From contig JBIPLJ010000006.1 of NCBI GenBank assembly GCA_044368415.1, forward strand, positions 51,162 through 115,161: a stretch of 64,000 nt of DNA, written 5' to 3'. Positions 34,798 to 43,693 of the stretch are shown one piece after another. The notes under the pieces were generated by a model. The model searched no databases, was not told the DNA's origin, and saw only the letters and a program-made list of their open reading frames with translations. A program made the position numbers and the translations under genes. How positions within the stretch are numbered: position 1 is the first letter of the stretch; each line of letters begins with the position of its first letter. The DNA is from UBA4615 sp044368415. GTDB taxonomy: Bacteria; Pseudomonadota; Gammaproteobacteria; Burkholderiales; Burkholderiaceae_E.

Positions 34798-36708
34798 TCA
34801 GGCCTTCCGGTTGGAGATGTCTTCGGCGAGGTGCCGGGTGAATGCATCGAGGGCCATGGGGCCCAGATCGACGCCTCCGCGCGCACGTACGGCGACCTGC
34901 CCAGCCTGCCGCTCCTTGTCGCCCACCACGAGCAGATAAGGAACCTTTTGCATGCTGTGCTCGCGGATCTTATACGCGATCTTTTCGTTCCGCAAATCGG
35001 CCTGAACCCTAAACCCTTGTTTTTTCAGCGCTTGTGCAACGTCGCGCGCATAGTCGGCCTGACCTTCGGTGATGCTGAGCACGACGGCCTGAACCGGAGC
35101 CAGCCAGGCCGGGAACGCCCCCGCGTGGTTCTCGATCAGGATGCCGATGAAGCGCTCGAGCGAGCCGACGATCGCGCGGTGCAGCATCACCGGGTGGTGG
35201 CGCGCGTTGTCCTCGGCGACGAACTCGGCGCCAAGGCGCTGCGGCATGAAGAAATCGACCTGCATCGTGCCGCACTGCCAGTGGCGCCCGAGCGCGTCGA
35301 GCAGCGTGTACTCGATCTTCGGGCCGTAGAACGCACCGTCGCCCTCGGCGATGGAGAACGCCACGCCCGATCGGCGCAGTGACTCCATCACGGCGTACTC
35401 GGCCTTGTCCCAGAGCTCGTCGCTGCCGACGCGCTTGGCGGGCCGCGTCGCCACCTTGTAGAGGATGTCGGTGAAGCCGAAGTCGCGATAGACCTCGTGC
35501 AGGAGCGCCGTGTAGGCGATGCACTCGTCGAGGATCTGATCGTCGGTGCAGAAGATGTGGCCGTCGTCCTGCACGAAGCCGCGCACCCGCATGATCCCGT
35601 GCAGCGCGCCCGAGGGCTCGTTGCGGTGGCACGCGCCGAACTCGCCGTAGCGCAGCGGCAGGTCGCGATAGCTGCGCAGGTCGCTGTTGAAGACCTGCAC
35701 GTGACCGGGACAGTTCATCGGCTTGACCGCGTAGTCGCGGTTCTCGGACGCCGTGGTGAACATGTGGTCCTTGTAGTTCTCCCAGTGACCTGACTTCTCC
35801 CACAGCGAGCGGTCGAGCACCTGCGGGCAGCGGATCTCCTGGTAACCGTGATCCTGGTAGACACGGCGCATGTACTGCTCGACCTGCTGCCAGAGCGCCC
35901 AGCCCTTCGGATGCCAGAACACCATGCCGGGAGCATCGTCCTGCAGGTGGAACAGGTCGAGCTGCTTGCCCAGCTTGCGGTGGTCGCGCTTCTCGGCTTC
36001 CTCCAGCCTATGCAGGTAGGCGTCCTGGTCTTCCTTCCTCGCCCACGCGGTGCCGTAGATCCGCTGCAACATCTCGTTCTTCGAATCGCCGCGCCAGTAG
36101 GCACCAGCCAGCTTCATGAGCTTGAAGACTTTCAGCTTGCCGGTGGACGGCACGTGCGGGCCGCGGCACAGGTCGACGAACGCTCCCTCGCGGTACAGAC
36201 CGATTGGCTGATCGGTAGGGATCGACGCGATGATCTCGGCCTTGTACTTCTCGCCGATCGACTCGAAATACGTCACCGCGTCATCGCGCTGCCAGACCTC
36301 GCGCGTCACCGGCTCGTCCTTCCTGGCGAGCTCGGCCATCTTGGCCTCGATCGCGGCGAGGTCCTCGGGGGTAAACGGGCGCTTGTACGAGAAGTCGTAG
36401 TAGAAGCCGTTGTCGATCACCGGGCCGATCGTCACCTGCGCGTCCGGGAAGAGCGCCTTCACCGCATACGCGAGCAGGTGCGCCGTCGAGTGACGGATCA
36501 CGTCCAGCCCGTCGGGGTCCTTGTCGGTCACGATGGCGAGCGCGGCATCGCGCTCGATGCAATACGAGGTGTCGACGAGCACGCCGTCGACGCGGCCGGC
36601 GAGCGCGGCCTTCGCCAGACCGGGGCCGATCGAGGCGGCCACTTCGGCGACCGTCGGCGGCGCCGGGAATTCACGAACCGAACCGTCGGGCAGGCTGATT
36701 TTGATCAC
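34798..36708 (-). CDS. thrS: Threonyl-tRNA synthetase
   Basis: Class II synthetase charging tRNA-Thr. The GTG at 36708 (VIKISLPDGSVREFP) gives 636 residues and the standard TGS-domain start; the ATG-started longer frame would include the leader hairpins. Domains are: TGS (1-60), editing domain with the HSTAHLLAYAVK zinc/editing motif, and catalytic core with motif 1 around RRVYQDHGYQEIRCPQVLDR. Zinc-site MNCPGHVQVF, motif 2 RYGEFGACHRNEPSG, motif 3 HRAIVGSLERFIGILIE and the anticodon-binding domain follow. It is the first gene of the translation operon, 80 bases before infC. An intrinsic terminator stands 45 bases upstream of its start. Confidence 0.97.
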   Translation of the reverse strand: MIKISLPDGSVREFPAPPTVAEVAASIGPGLAKAALAGRVDGVLVDTSYCIERDAALAIVTDKDPDGLDVIRHSTAHLLAYAVKALFPDAQVTIGPVIDNGFYYDFSYKRPFTPEDLAAIEAKMAELARKDEPVTREVWQRDDAVTYFESIGEKYKAEIIASIPTDQPIGLYREGAFVDLCRGPHVPSTGKLKVFKLMKLAGAYWRGDSKNEMLQRIYGTAWARKEDQDAYLHRLEEAEKRDHRKLGKQLDLFHLQDDAPGMVFWHPKGWALWQQVEQYMRRVYQDHGYQEIRCPQVLDRSLWEKSGHWENYKDHMFTTASENRDYAVKPMNCPGHVQVFNSDLRSYRDLPLRYGEFGACHRNEPSGALHGIMRVRGFVQDDGHIFCTDDQILDECIAYTALLHEVYRDFGFTDILYKVATRPAKRVGSDELWDKAEYAVMESLRRSGVAFSIAEGDGAFYGPKIEYTLLDALGRHWQCGTMQVDFFMPQRLGAEFVAEDNARHHPVMLHRAIVGSLERFIGILIENHAGAFPAWLAPVQAVVLSITEGQADYARDVAQALKKQGFRVQADLRNEKIAYKIREHSMQKVPYLLVVGDKERQAGQVAVRARGGVDLGPMALDAFTRHLAEDISNRKA

Positions 36709-36753
36709 GATCGGGTGCTCTCTGTCGCGGGCTGCTGGCGTACTGCGGGGGGC

Positions 36754-36783
36754 AAAAAAAAAGTGCGGGCGAGCCGCACTTTT
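36754..36783 (-). terminator. Intrinsic terminator or attenuator in the thrS leader
   Basis: AAAAGTGCGG (36759-36768) and CCGCACTTTT (36774-36783) form a 10-base stem with a 5-base loop. On the minus strand the stem is followed by a continuous T run down to 36754 (nine T counting stem positions). It is only 45 bases before the thrS GTG, too little room for a visible promoter, so thrS transcription may have to read through it. It may simply end the tRNA-Val transcript. Confidence 0.8.
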
Positions 36784-36802
36784 CGGGATGCTGGGGCGCG
36801 TG

Positions 36803-36838
36803 CGAACTCCCCGGATCCTATCGGGTCCGGGGAGTTCG
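36803..36838 (-). other. Very stable hairpin upstream of thrS
   Basis: CGAACTCCCCGGA (36803-36815) and TCCGGGGAGTTCG (36826-36838) are perfectly complementary over 13 bases. Three further pairs (one G-T) close a TATC tetraloop on the plus strand. There is no T run. It lies between tRNA-Val and the terminator at 36754, within the probable thrS leader. Confidence 0.75.
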
Positions 36839-36961
36839 AACGCCACTGAAACGGACTGCCTGCATCGCTGCCTGAACTCGATGCCTTAACCGCTACCTAA
36901 GCCGGCTAATTCAACCAAAGGACGAACCGACAGAGTGCCGGCGGACCTACCAGCAGGAATG

Positions 36962-37038
36962 TGGTAGGCGCGATTGGATTCGAACCAACGACCCCCACCA
37001 TGTCAAGGTGGTGCTCTAACCAACTGAGCTACGCGCCT
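36962..37038 (-). tRNA. tRNA-Val (anticodon GAC)
   Basis: 77 bases with encoded CCA. The acceptor stem AGGCGCG/CGCGCCT pairs fully. The anticodon stem CCACC/GGTGG encloses loop TTGACAT, so the anticodon is GAC (GUC/GUU codons). The D and T arms (TAGCTCAGTTGG, GGTTCGAATCC) are canonical. It lies upstream of thrS on the same strand. Confidence 0.96.
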
Positions 37039-37049
37039 GCGAGCCCAAG

Positions 37050-37080
37050 ACTATAGCAGCACCGCGGTGAGGCTGTCCAA
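37050..37080 (-). promoter_or_regulatory. Probable promoter of tRNA-Val
   Basis: On the minus strand TTGGAC (37075-37080) and TATAGT (37050-37055) are separated by 19 bases, longer than optimal. The -10 has 5 of 6 consensus bases and the predicted start is about 6 bases before the mature tRNA end. Confidence 0.5.
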
Positions 37081-37160
37081 CCAGAGCACGCAGGCGGGCG
37101 GGCGCACTCCGCTATCCTCATTACCTTCGCACGCTGTGCGCCCTGCCCCTCGGATGAACC

Positions 37161-37574
37161 TTGGCCTCGGACAGTCCTTTCAAGAGTCGCGGCGGATTCG
37201 CTCGCATCGCGGCGGCGGGCCGCAACTCGATGGCGGGCCTGCGAGCCGCCTGGCGCGACGAGGCGGCGTTCCGGCAGGAGCTCGCGCTGTGCGCCGTGCT
37301 GGTGCCAATCGCACTGTGGGTGCCAGTGGGCGCGCTCGAGACGCTCGCGCTCATCGGGGTGCTCGCGGTACTGCTCATCGTCGAGCTGCTGAACTCGGCG
37401 CTCGAGGCGGTCGTCGACCGGGTAGGGATCGAGCGGCATGCGCTGTCGAAGCAGGCGAAGGACCTCGGCAGCGCGGCGGTGCTCGTCGCGCTGCTGCTGG
37501 TCGGTGCGACCTGGGGGACCGTGCTTTGGCCGCTTGTGCGGCAGGCGCTCGGGATCGGGTCGGTCGCGGGCTGA
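37161..37574 (+). CDS. dgkA: Diacylglycerol kinase
   Basis: This small integral membrane kinase phosphorylates diacylglycerol, recycling it after membrane-derived oligosaccharide or LPS modification. It has 137 residues with an amphipathic N-terminus (RIAAAGRNSMAGLRAAWRDEAAFRQEL) and three helices. The signature LLIVELLNSALEAVVDRVGIERHALSKQAKDLGSAAV carries the catalytic Glu and Asp residues (shown here in family knowledge). The start is TTG at 37161; an ATG 23 codons later would cut into the conserved N-terminus, so TTG is preferred. It is monocistronic and converges on fbpB. Confidence 0.9.
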   Translation: MASDSPFKSRGGFARIAAAGRNSMAGLRAAWRDEAAFRQELALCAVLVPIALWVPVGALETLALIGVLAVLLIVELLNSALEAVVDRVGIERHALSKQAKDLGSAAVLVALLLVGATWGTVLWPLVRQALGIGSVAG

Positions 37575-37617
37575 AACAACGGGCCCGGCGCGCGCCGCGG
37601 CCGGCCGAACGTCCATC

Positions 37618-39273
37618 TCAGAGGCGTCGGAAGCTGCGGGCCAGCACGACCACCGGCAGCAGACCGACGAGCACGATCGCAAGCGAAGGCAGCGCCGCCT
37701 CGGCGAGCCGCTCGTCGGCGGCGAAGTTGTAGGCCACCACCGCCAGGGTGTCAAAGTTGAACGGCCGCAGCACCAGCGTCGCGGGCAGCTCCTTGAGGCA
37801 GTCGACGAACACCAGCAGCGCCGCGGTCGCGATGCTCGGACGAAGCAGCGGCCAGTGCACGCGCCGCAGCATCTCGAACTGGCCGGCGCCGAGCGTGCGC
37901 GCACTCGCGTCCATCGACGGGCTGATCCGCTTAAGCGAGGCCTCCAGGCCATGCTGTGCAACGGCGAAGAAGCGCACGCAGTAGGCGTAGACGACCGCCA
38001 CCGCTGTGCCGCCGAGGAGCAGGCCGGTGCCGCCCCCCCAGGCCCAGGCACGGTCCACGGTCCCCACCACGGCCAGCAGGCCAACCCCGAGCACGATGCC
38101 GGGAACCGCGTAGCCGGCGCCGGCGATGGTCGCGAACGCGGTCATCCAGTGGGTCTGTGCGAGCCTCACCGCGTAGGCCAGCGCAAGCGCGAGCGGCACC
38201 ACCACCGCGACCGCGAGGCCCGACAGCAGCGCGGTGTTGACCGCCCAGTTCACGAGGCGAGCATCGAGCCAGGCGCCCTGCCCGGCCGCCGCCCGCAGCA
38301 GCAGCAGCACCGGCAGGATGAAGCCGGCCAGCACCGGCAGCAGACACAGCAGCGTCGCGCCCCAGGCCGCAACGCCCCGCAGTCGGCGCACATGTGCAGG
38401 ACGCGCCGCGCGCGCATGGAACGCCATCCGCCCGCGCTGGCGGCGCTCGACCCAGACCAGCAGCAGTACGGCCGCGAGCAGCACCAGCGCGAGCCGTGCG
38501 GCCGCGGCACGGTCGCCCAGGCCCTGCCATGCGCGGAAGATGCCTGCCGAGAAGGTGTCGACCGCGAAGAAGTTGACGGTGCCGAAGTCGGCGAGCGTCT
38601 CCATCGTCACCAGCGTCAGCCCGGCGACCACCGCCGGCCGGGCGACCGGCCAGGTGACTCGCCACCAGACCAGTGGCGCGGGCAGCCCGAGCGAGCGGGC
38701 GGCCTCGGCGAGCGACGCGCTGCGCTCGGCGAACGCGTTGCGCGCCAGCATGTACACATAGGGATAGAGCGCCAGCGACAGGAAGAGCGCGGCTCCGGGC
38801 AGAGAGCGAACCGGCGGGAACCAGTACTGGCCGATCGACCATCCGGTCGTCTCGCGCAACCAGCCCTGCAGCGGCCCGCTGGTGTCCAGGAAGTCGGTGT
38901 ACGCATAGGCGAGCACGAAGGCCGGCATCGCGAGCGGCAGGATCAGCGCGATCTCGAGCGCCCGCCGGCCGGGGAACTCGTAGGCTGCGACCAGCCACCC
39001 AGCCCCGACGCCAAGCAGCGTCACACAGGCGGCGACCTGGGCGACCAGCAGCAGCGAGGTCAGCGTGTAGCGCGGCAGCACGGTGGACAGCAGGTGCACG
39101 AGCGCGTCAGCGCCGGTCGGCTGCAGCGCGACCCAGAGCAGCGCGGCCATCGGCGCGACAACCGACACCGCGACGCCGCCCGCGACCCATCCGAACGGAG
39201 AACGGGTCACCTGCGGGCAGCCTGCGCGCGGACTGCGCGAGGGCTCATCGGGCGACGGCCGGCGAGGCGGCAA
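37618..39273 (-). CDS. fbpB: Ferric-iron ABC transporter permease (FbpB type)
   Basis: The 551-residue inner-membrane protein is a fused double permease. Each half has about six helices and its own EAA loop: SLAEAARSLGLPAPLVWWRV (about 200) and ARTLGAGQFEMLRRVHWPLL (about 480). This duplicated form is typical of Fbp/Sfu/Hit importers for periplasmic Fe3+. It is divergent from fbpC, 58 bases apart, and shares a Fur-box-like site. No periplasmic iron-binding protein (fbpA) lies in this window. A GTG about 22 codons downstream (VTRSPFGW) is an alternative start. Thiamine or other iron-like substrates cannot be excluded by sequence. Confidence 0.9.
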   Translation of the reverse strand: MPPRRPSPDEPSRSPRAGCPQVTRSPFGWVAGGVAVSVVAPMAALLWVALQPTGADALVHLLSTVLPRYTLTSLLLVAQVAACVTLLGVGAGWLVAAYEFPGRRALEIALILPLAMPAFVLAYAYTDFLDTSGPLQGWLRETTGWSIGQYWFPPVRSLPGAALFLSLALYPYVYMLARNAFAERSASLAEAARSLGLPAPLVWWRVTWPVARPAVVAGLTLVTMETLADFGTVNFFAVDTFSAGIFRAWQGLGDRAAAARLALVLLAAVLLLVWVERRQRGRMAFHARAARPAHVRRLRGVAAWGATLLCLLPVLAGFILPVLLLLRAAAGQGAWLDARLVNWAVNTALLSGLAVAVVVPLALALAYAVRLAQTHWMTAFATIAGAGYAVPGIVLGVGLLAVVGTVDRAWAWGGGTGLLLGGTAVAVVYAYCVRFFAVAQHGLEASLKRISPSMDASARTLGAGQFEMLRRVHWPLLRPSIATAALLVFVDCLKELPATLVLRPFNFDTLAVVAYNFAADERLAEAALPSLAIVLVGLLPVVVLARSFRRL

Positions 39274-39301
39274 GCAAACGGCTCAGGCTACAATCATCCA
39301 T

Positions 39302-39320
39302 GGCAATGAGAATTATAGGC
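39302..39320. promoter_or_regulatory. Fur-box-like site between fbpB and fbpC
   Basis: The 19 bases match 12 of 19 positions of the classical GATAATGATAATCATTATC Fur consensus, with an AATGAGAATTAT core that stands out in GC-rich DNA. It is 12 bases before the fbpC ATG and 29 before fbpB, so it could repress both divergent genes under iron sufficiency. Confidence 0.65.
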
Positions 39321-39331
39321 AATCGCATCTG

Positions 39332-40489
39332 ATGGACCGAGCCCCGTCCGCCGCCGTCGATCGGCCGGCCGACACCGCCGCGGCGGGCCCCGCCGACGCC
39401 GCCACGACCCCGCTCGCGGTCGACGGGCTGTCGGTCGCGTTCGAGTCGGACGGGCGGCGCCTGCAGGTCCTCGACGGCCTGTCGTTCGCGCTGGCCGGCG
39501 GCGAGATCGGCTGCCTGCTGGGCAGTTCGGGCTGCGGCAAGACGACCGCGCTGCGGGCGGTGGCGGGCTTCGTGACGCCGGATGCTGGGGCGATCCGCAT
39601 CGCGGGCCGCCAGGCGTCGTCGCCGACCGCGGTGCTGCCGCCGGAGAAGCGCGGCGTGGGCGTGGTGTTTCAGGACTACGCGCTGTTCCCGCACCTCGAC
39701 GTGGCAGGCAACGTGGGCTTCGGGCTGCGTCGGCTCGGCGGGGCTGAGCGCCGCGAGCGGATTGTACGGATGCTTGCGCTGGTCGGCCTCTCGGGCGTCG
39801 GCGAGCGCTATCCGCACGAGCTCTCCGGCGGGCAGCAGCAGCGGGTGGCGCTCGCACGTGCGCTGGCGCCGGCACCGGCGCTGCTGCTGCTCGACGAGCC
39901 CTTCTCAAACCTGGATCCCGACCTGCGCGAGAACCTCGCCCTCGAGCTGCGCGACATCCTGAAGCGGGCCGGCACGACTACGCTGATGGTCACGCACGAC
40001 CAGTACGAGGCTTTCGCGCTTGCCGATACCGTCGGCGTCATGGAAGGCGGGCGGATCGCGCAGTGGGACGAGGCCTATCGGCTCTACCACCATCCCGCGA
40101 GCCGCAGCGTCGCGGACTTCGTCGGTATGGGCGTGTTCCTGCGCGGCTGGCTGGTCGACGGGGGCGACGCCGCGCTACTCGAGGTCGAGCTCGGCACGCT
40201 GCCGATCCCGACCGAGGACGACCTCGCCCAGGCTCGGGCGAACGCCGGCCCCGGGGGCGAGCTGACCGTTCTGTTGCGGCCGGACGATGTGGTGCACGAC
40301 GATGCGAGCCCGATCCAGGCGCAGGTGCTGCGCAAGGCGTTCCGCGGCGCGCAGTTCCTGTACACGCTGCAGCTGCCGAGCGGCCAGCGGCTGCTCGCGC
40401 TCGTGCCCAGCCACCACGACCACCGGATCGGTGAGGCGATCGGTATCCGCTTCGCGGCAGACCACATCGTGACCTTTCCGGCGCGCTGA
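39332..40489 (+). CDS. fbpC: Ferric-iron ABC transporter ATP-binding protein (FbpC type)
   Basis: This 385-residue ATPase partners FbpB. It has Walker A GSSGCGKTT, Q-loop VFQDYALFPHLDVAGNVGFGL, signature LSGGQQQRVALARAL, Walker B LLLLDEPFSNLD and H-loop MVTHDQ. The C-terminal TOBE-like regulatory domain (from about residue 270) includes LLRPDDVVHDD and QVLRKAFRGAQFLYTLQLPSGQRL. The first about 25 residues are Ala/Pro-rich. The ATG at 39332 is preferred because the longer frame runs back through fbpB and the promoter; no clear Shine-Dalgarno precedes it. Confidence 0.92.
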   Translation: MDRAPSAAVDRPADTAAAGPADAATTPLAVDGLSVAFESDGRRLQVLDGLSFALAGGEIGCLLGSSGCGKTTALRAVAGFVTPDAGAIRIAGRQASSPTAVLPPEKRGVGVVFQDYALFPHLDVAGNVGFGLRRLGGAERRERIVRMLALVGLSGVGERYPHELSGGQQQRVALARALAPAPALLLLDEPFSNLDPDLRENLALELRDILKRAGTTTLMVTHDQYEAFALADTVGVMEGGRIAQWDEAYRLYHHPASRSVADFVGMGVFLRGWLVDGGDAALLEVELGTLPIPTEDDLAQARANAGPGGELTVLLRPDDVVHDDASPIQAQVLRKAFRGAQFLYTLQLPSGQRLLALVPSHHDHRIGEAIGIRFAADHIVTFPAR

Positions 40490-40507
40490 CGCGCGCCGTG
40501 CCGAGCC

Positions 40508-43500
40508 TCAGACAATCAGCGACGCGTGCTGCGTGGCGAAACGCGCGCGCAGATCGGCGGCACGCAACGACAGGGCGCGGCGGTCCGGCCGGCGGACCAG
40601 CAGCACCACAGTCCGGCGCGAGTTGATCCACGCCACCTTGACGTCCTGCGGCTCGCCGTCTCGGCCGATCAGCTCGAGCCAGTCGCCACGGCTCAGACGG
40701 GCGAGCGCGTCGTCTGCATCCAGCTGCAGGCGCTGCGGCTTCAATGGGAAGTCGGCGAGACTCACTTCGCTCAGCACCGACAGCAGCCGATGCTCGGTCG
40801 CACCACCATCGGGGTCGGCACGGCGCTCAAGCGGGGCACTCACGACGGGCTGCGGGGCGCCCTGCGCTCTGACGGTGGCGACCGGCGGGAAGTCGGGCAG
40901 CGCGGGCAGCGCGGGCAGCGCGGTGTCGGGCACTGGGGTGTCGGGCACCGCAGTGTTGGGCGCCGACGTGGCCGGCAATGCGGGGCCGCGCAGCGCGGGC
41001 TCTGCGCGGACCGACGCCGCGGACCAGGACTCGATGGGAGTGTCGTCGTCGTCGGGTTCGAGCCGTTGGATTCCGGTGCGCGGCAGATCGGGGCGCTCGG
41101 CGGCCCGCCGCAGCCAGCCCCACCGGGCGCCGGGCGACCGGGTCCGGCGGCCGCGGTCATCGACCCGCGCGCCGTCGCGCCGGGCACCACCGGCTGGCGA
41201 GCGCAGGCTCTCTTCCTCGGGGCGGAAGCCAGGCTCGACAGCATCCTCGCGTGTGGCCGGGTTGACGTCGATCTGTTCGGACGCGTCGAGCACGGCTGGC
41301 GCAGCAGCGAACGGCTGCGGTGCTTCGCCCTGGCTCGGGCTGGGATCAGTCAGGGCAGAGGCCTCGCCTTCGGTCAGGCCGCGCTCGTCCGCCTCGTCCA
41401 TCAGCGTGTCCGGCAGCGTCTCGTCGAGCGTGGGGAGGGCATCGAATGAATCGACAGGCGGCGGCGCGGATCGCGTCGCGGGATCGGGGGTGCCGTTACC
41501 GTCGCGCGGCGTCTTCTGCATCTTGCGAAGGTGGATCAGGAACAGCTCGTCGAGGAACGGGCGGAACTCCTCGGGCCGGGCGCCGATGTCGGTCACGCCC
41601 TGGGTCATCAGCTTGATGAGCGGCGGGATGCGCGAGGCCAGCTGGCGACGGCTCGGGCGCGGTCCGCCGGCATCGAGGCTCCAGAGCAGATCGTCGACGA
41701 CCTGAAGCGCGAGCCGGTACGACGAGCTGCCCTCTCCGTCGCGCAGCATCGCCGTGCGCAGGTGCCGCAGCCAGACACCGAGCAGAAAATCACGCACAGA
41801 GTCCGGTACATCGTGGCGATCGATCCGCTCGTGCAGCTCGCCCTCGAGGCGCCGCGTGACGACCTGCTCACGCTCGCGAGACGGACGGCGGGTGTAGTCC
41901 CGGCGGTTGCGGCGGCCCGGGGTCGCGTCGAGCGCATGTCGCTCGTTGGCGACCCGCGAGACCAGCTGGGTGACGCCCTGGGCGGCACGCTGGTACTCGC
42001 GACGCACCTGCTCGCCCAGTACGGTGGAGCGCGTATGAAAGGCGTGCGAGACAACCTCGACCGCGCGCACGACGGTGTCGAGCCGGCGGTAGAGCTCGCT
42101 GCCCTGGGTGATGTCGTCCGCGTAGCCGACCGAGATTGCCGCGAGATGCTCGACCAGGCGACGGACCGAGCGACGGTCGTCGCCGAGGTAGCCGACATCG
42201 AGCGCGGCGAGGGTCAGCGCGGGGTGCTGCAGCCGCCAGAGGAGCGGCTGCGCGGCAGGCGGCATCCGGCTGTCATCGACGACATAGTCGAACAGGCTGG
42301 CGACCAGGTCCAGCGCAGCGATCTGACCGGGGACGGCCTCGGCATCCTGCATCCGCTGGCGCAGCGCATCGAAGTAGCGCTGTCGCGCGGCGCGCGTGTA
42401 GGGCGCCACGCCGACGTGATGGGCGAACGCGACCGCATCCTCCTGCAGCGCGTCGGGACGCGGCAGCCCGGACGCGTAGCGGTAGGCGGCTTCGGGGCGC
42501 CCCTGCGCGAACGGTTGACGGCCGAGCACGTCGGCAAGCGCGGTGGCCTGCACCATCGCATCGCCCGCACGGTCGATGGCCGTGGTGAGGGCCTCGTCGG
42601 TCGCGGCGTGGGGCGTCGATTCGGCCTCGGCCATCGGCGCGGGCTGCACCTCAGGGGCGGCGGGGTGTGCCTCGTCGATGACAGCGGACGGCGGCGCGTC
42701 CGGACCTACGACGTCCGCAACCGCCTCGGCCTGCTGCTCGATCACGACGATCGGGCCGCCGGCCGCAACCGCGGCGTCGGCCTCGGCTTCGGGCGGGGCG
42801 ATCGGAACAGCCGGCCGCCCCTCCGCCGCCGGATCGGGCCTCGGCGCGGCGATGTGCGCGCCGGGCAGCGGGAGCTCCTTGCCCAGGGTCTCGAGAAGCG
42901 GCAGGGGCTGCGCCTCGGGCGCGGACGGGCTCCATGGCTCAACGCCGCGTGCCGCCAGCCACGCATCGGTCTCGACGATCACCTCGGAGAGCCGCGGCGC
43001 GAGCCGCTCGATCGCCGCGGCGCGCACCGCCGCGCGCGTGGCGCGTTCGGAGGTGAGCGGGCGCAGCGCATCGAGGGCCGCCGCGGCGAGCACGCTTGCG
43101 CCGAGCGGCGCGCGCGTGTCGTCCGACACCGTCCGGGTGAGTCCGTCGATGCGGCGCAGCGCCACCTCGTAGGCCGCGCCCATGTGCTCGCGCACGGCCT
43201 GGGCCACCTCGTCGGCCAGGATCTGGTGATCGAGCTCCTCCTCGCCGAGCAGGCTCAGCATCGGCGACTCGCCGTCGGCGGCAGGCGGCGACTGATTGAG
43301 CTCGAGCATCCGGAAAGCGAGGTCGTACAGACGCGCGAGCGCGCGCTGCGAGCGGCCGCCGGCCTCCATCCGCAGCAATGCGGCGGCCGCGACGAGCTGG
43401 CGCCGCCCGACGATGGTGGTCGCCAGATCCACCGACTGCTCTAGCGTGTCGGCCGCCTCGGGCAAGGCCGTCGAGAGCGCGCGCAAGAACGCCTGCCCGA

Positions 43501-43594
43501 GCCGCTCGCGCGCTTCGGTGAACAAGGAGAATCGGTCGAGATCGGCCACTGCGCTCGCGTTTCCGGAACCGGTCCGAGGAAGGGAAGACCGCAA
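40508..43594 (-). CDS. DUF1631-family protein with C-terminal PilZ-like domain
   Basis: The 1028-residue cytoplasmic protein is of the DUF1631 type seen in beta- and gammaproteobacteria. Visible parts are a helical N-terminus (about 15-215), an Ala/Pro-rich low-complexity linker (about 215-340) and the DUF1631 core (about 365-700, ELYRRLDTVVRAVEVVSHAF, RDFLLGVWLRHLRTAML). A second acidic, disordered linker (about 700-930) includes a short ALPALPALP repeat. A C-terminal PilZ-like segment (LSRGDWLELIGRDGEPQDVKVAWI) follows. The segment suggests a c-di-GMP link but the RxxxR/DxSxxG binding residues are not evident. The start at 43594 is TTG; a GTG at 43549 (VADLDRF) is equally possible. It converges on fbpC and diverges from mipA. 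Confidence 0.85.
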   Translation of the reverse strand: MRSSLPRTGSGNASAVADLDRFSLFTEARERLGQAFLRALSTALPEAADTLEQSVDLATTIVGRRQLVAAAALLRMEAGGRSQRALARLYDLAFRMLELNQSPPAADGESPMLSLLGEEELDHQILADEVAQAVREHMGAAYEVALRRIDGLTRTVSDDTRAPLGASVLAAAALDALRPLTSERATRAAVRAAAIERLAPRLSEVIVETDAWLAARGVEPWSPSAPEAQPLPLLETLGKELPLPGAHIAAPRPDPAAEGRPAVPIAPPEAEADAAVAAGGPIVVIEQQAEAVADVVGPDAPPSAVIDEAHPAAPEVQPAPMAEAESTPHAATDEALTTAIDRAGDAMVQATALADVLGRQPFAQGRPEAAYRYASGLPRPDALQEDAVAFAHHVGVAPYTRAARQRYFDALRQRMQDAEAVPGQIAALDLVASLFDYVVDDSRMPPAAQPLLWRLQHPALTLAALDVGYLGDDRRSVRRLVEHLAAISVGYADDITQGSELYRRLDTVVRAVEVVSHAFHTRSTVLGEQVRREYQRAAQGVTQLVSRVANERHALDATPGRRNRRDYTRRPSREREQVVTRRLEGELHERIDRHDVPDSVRDFLLGVWLRHLRTAMLRDGEGSSSYRLALQVVDDLLWSLDAGGPRPSRRQLASRIPPLIKLMTQGVTDIGARPEEFRPFLDELFLIHLRKMQKTPRDGNGTPDPATRSAPPPVDSFDALPTLDETLPDTLMDEADERGLTEGEASALTDPSPSQGEAPQPFAAAPAVLDASEQIDVNPATREDAVEPGFRPEEESLRSPAGGARRDGARVDDRGRRTRSPGARWGWLRRAAERPDLPRTGIQRLEPDDDDTPIESWSAASVRAEPALRGPALPATSAPNTAVPDTPVPDTALPALPALPDFPPVATVRAQGAPQPVVSAPLERRADPDGGATEHRLLSVLSEVSLADFPLKPQRLQLDADDALARLSRGDWLELIGRDGEPQDVKVAWINSRRTVVLLVRRPDRRALSLRAADLRARFATQHASLIV

Positions 43595-43693
43595 GGCTGT
43601 GATGCTACGGCATCACCCGAAGGGCCTTTGTGATGGAATCGTCGTCCCGGCCGCCTGTCCGCGGCCTCCACGCACGACTTCACGTCGCCCCGA

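Noticed and set aside
34718..34798. N-terminal extension of infC from the ATG at 34798
   Set aside because: The 27 extra residues have no IF-3 similarity and the ATG overlaps the thrS stop, whereas ATA with a Shine-Dalgarno gives the family start.
39289..39294. TACAAT as the fbpC -10 hexamer
   Set aside because: No acceptable -35 lies at the right distance, so it is not listed as a promoter.
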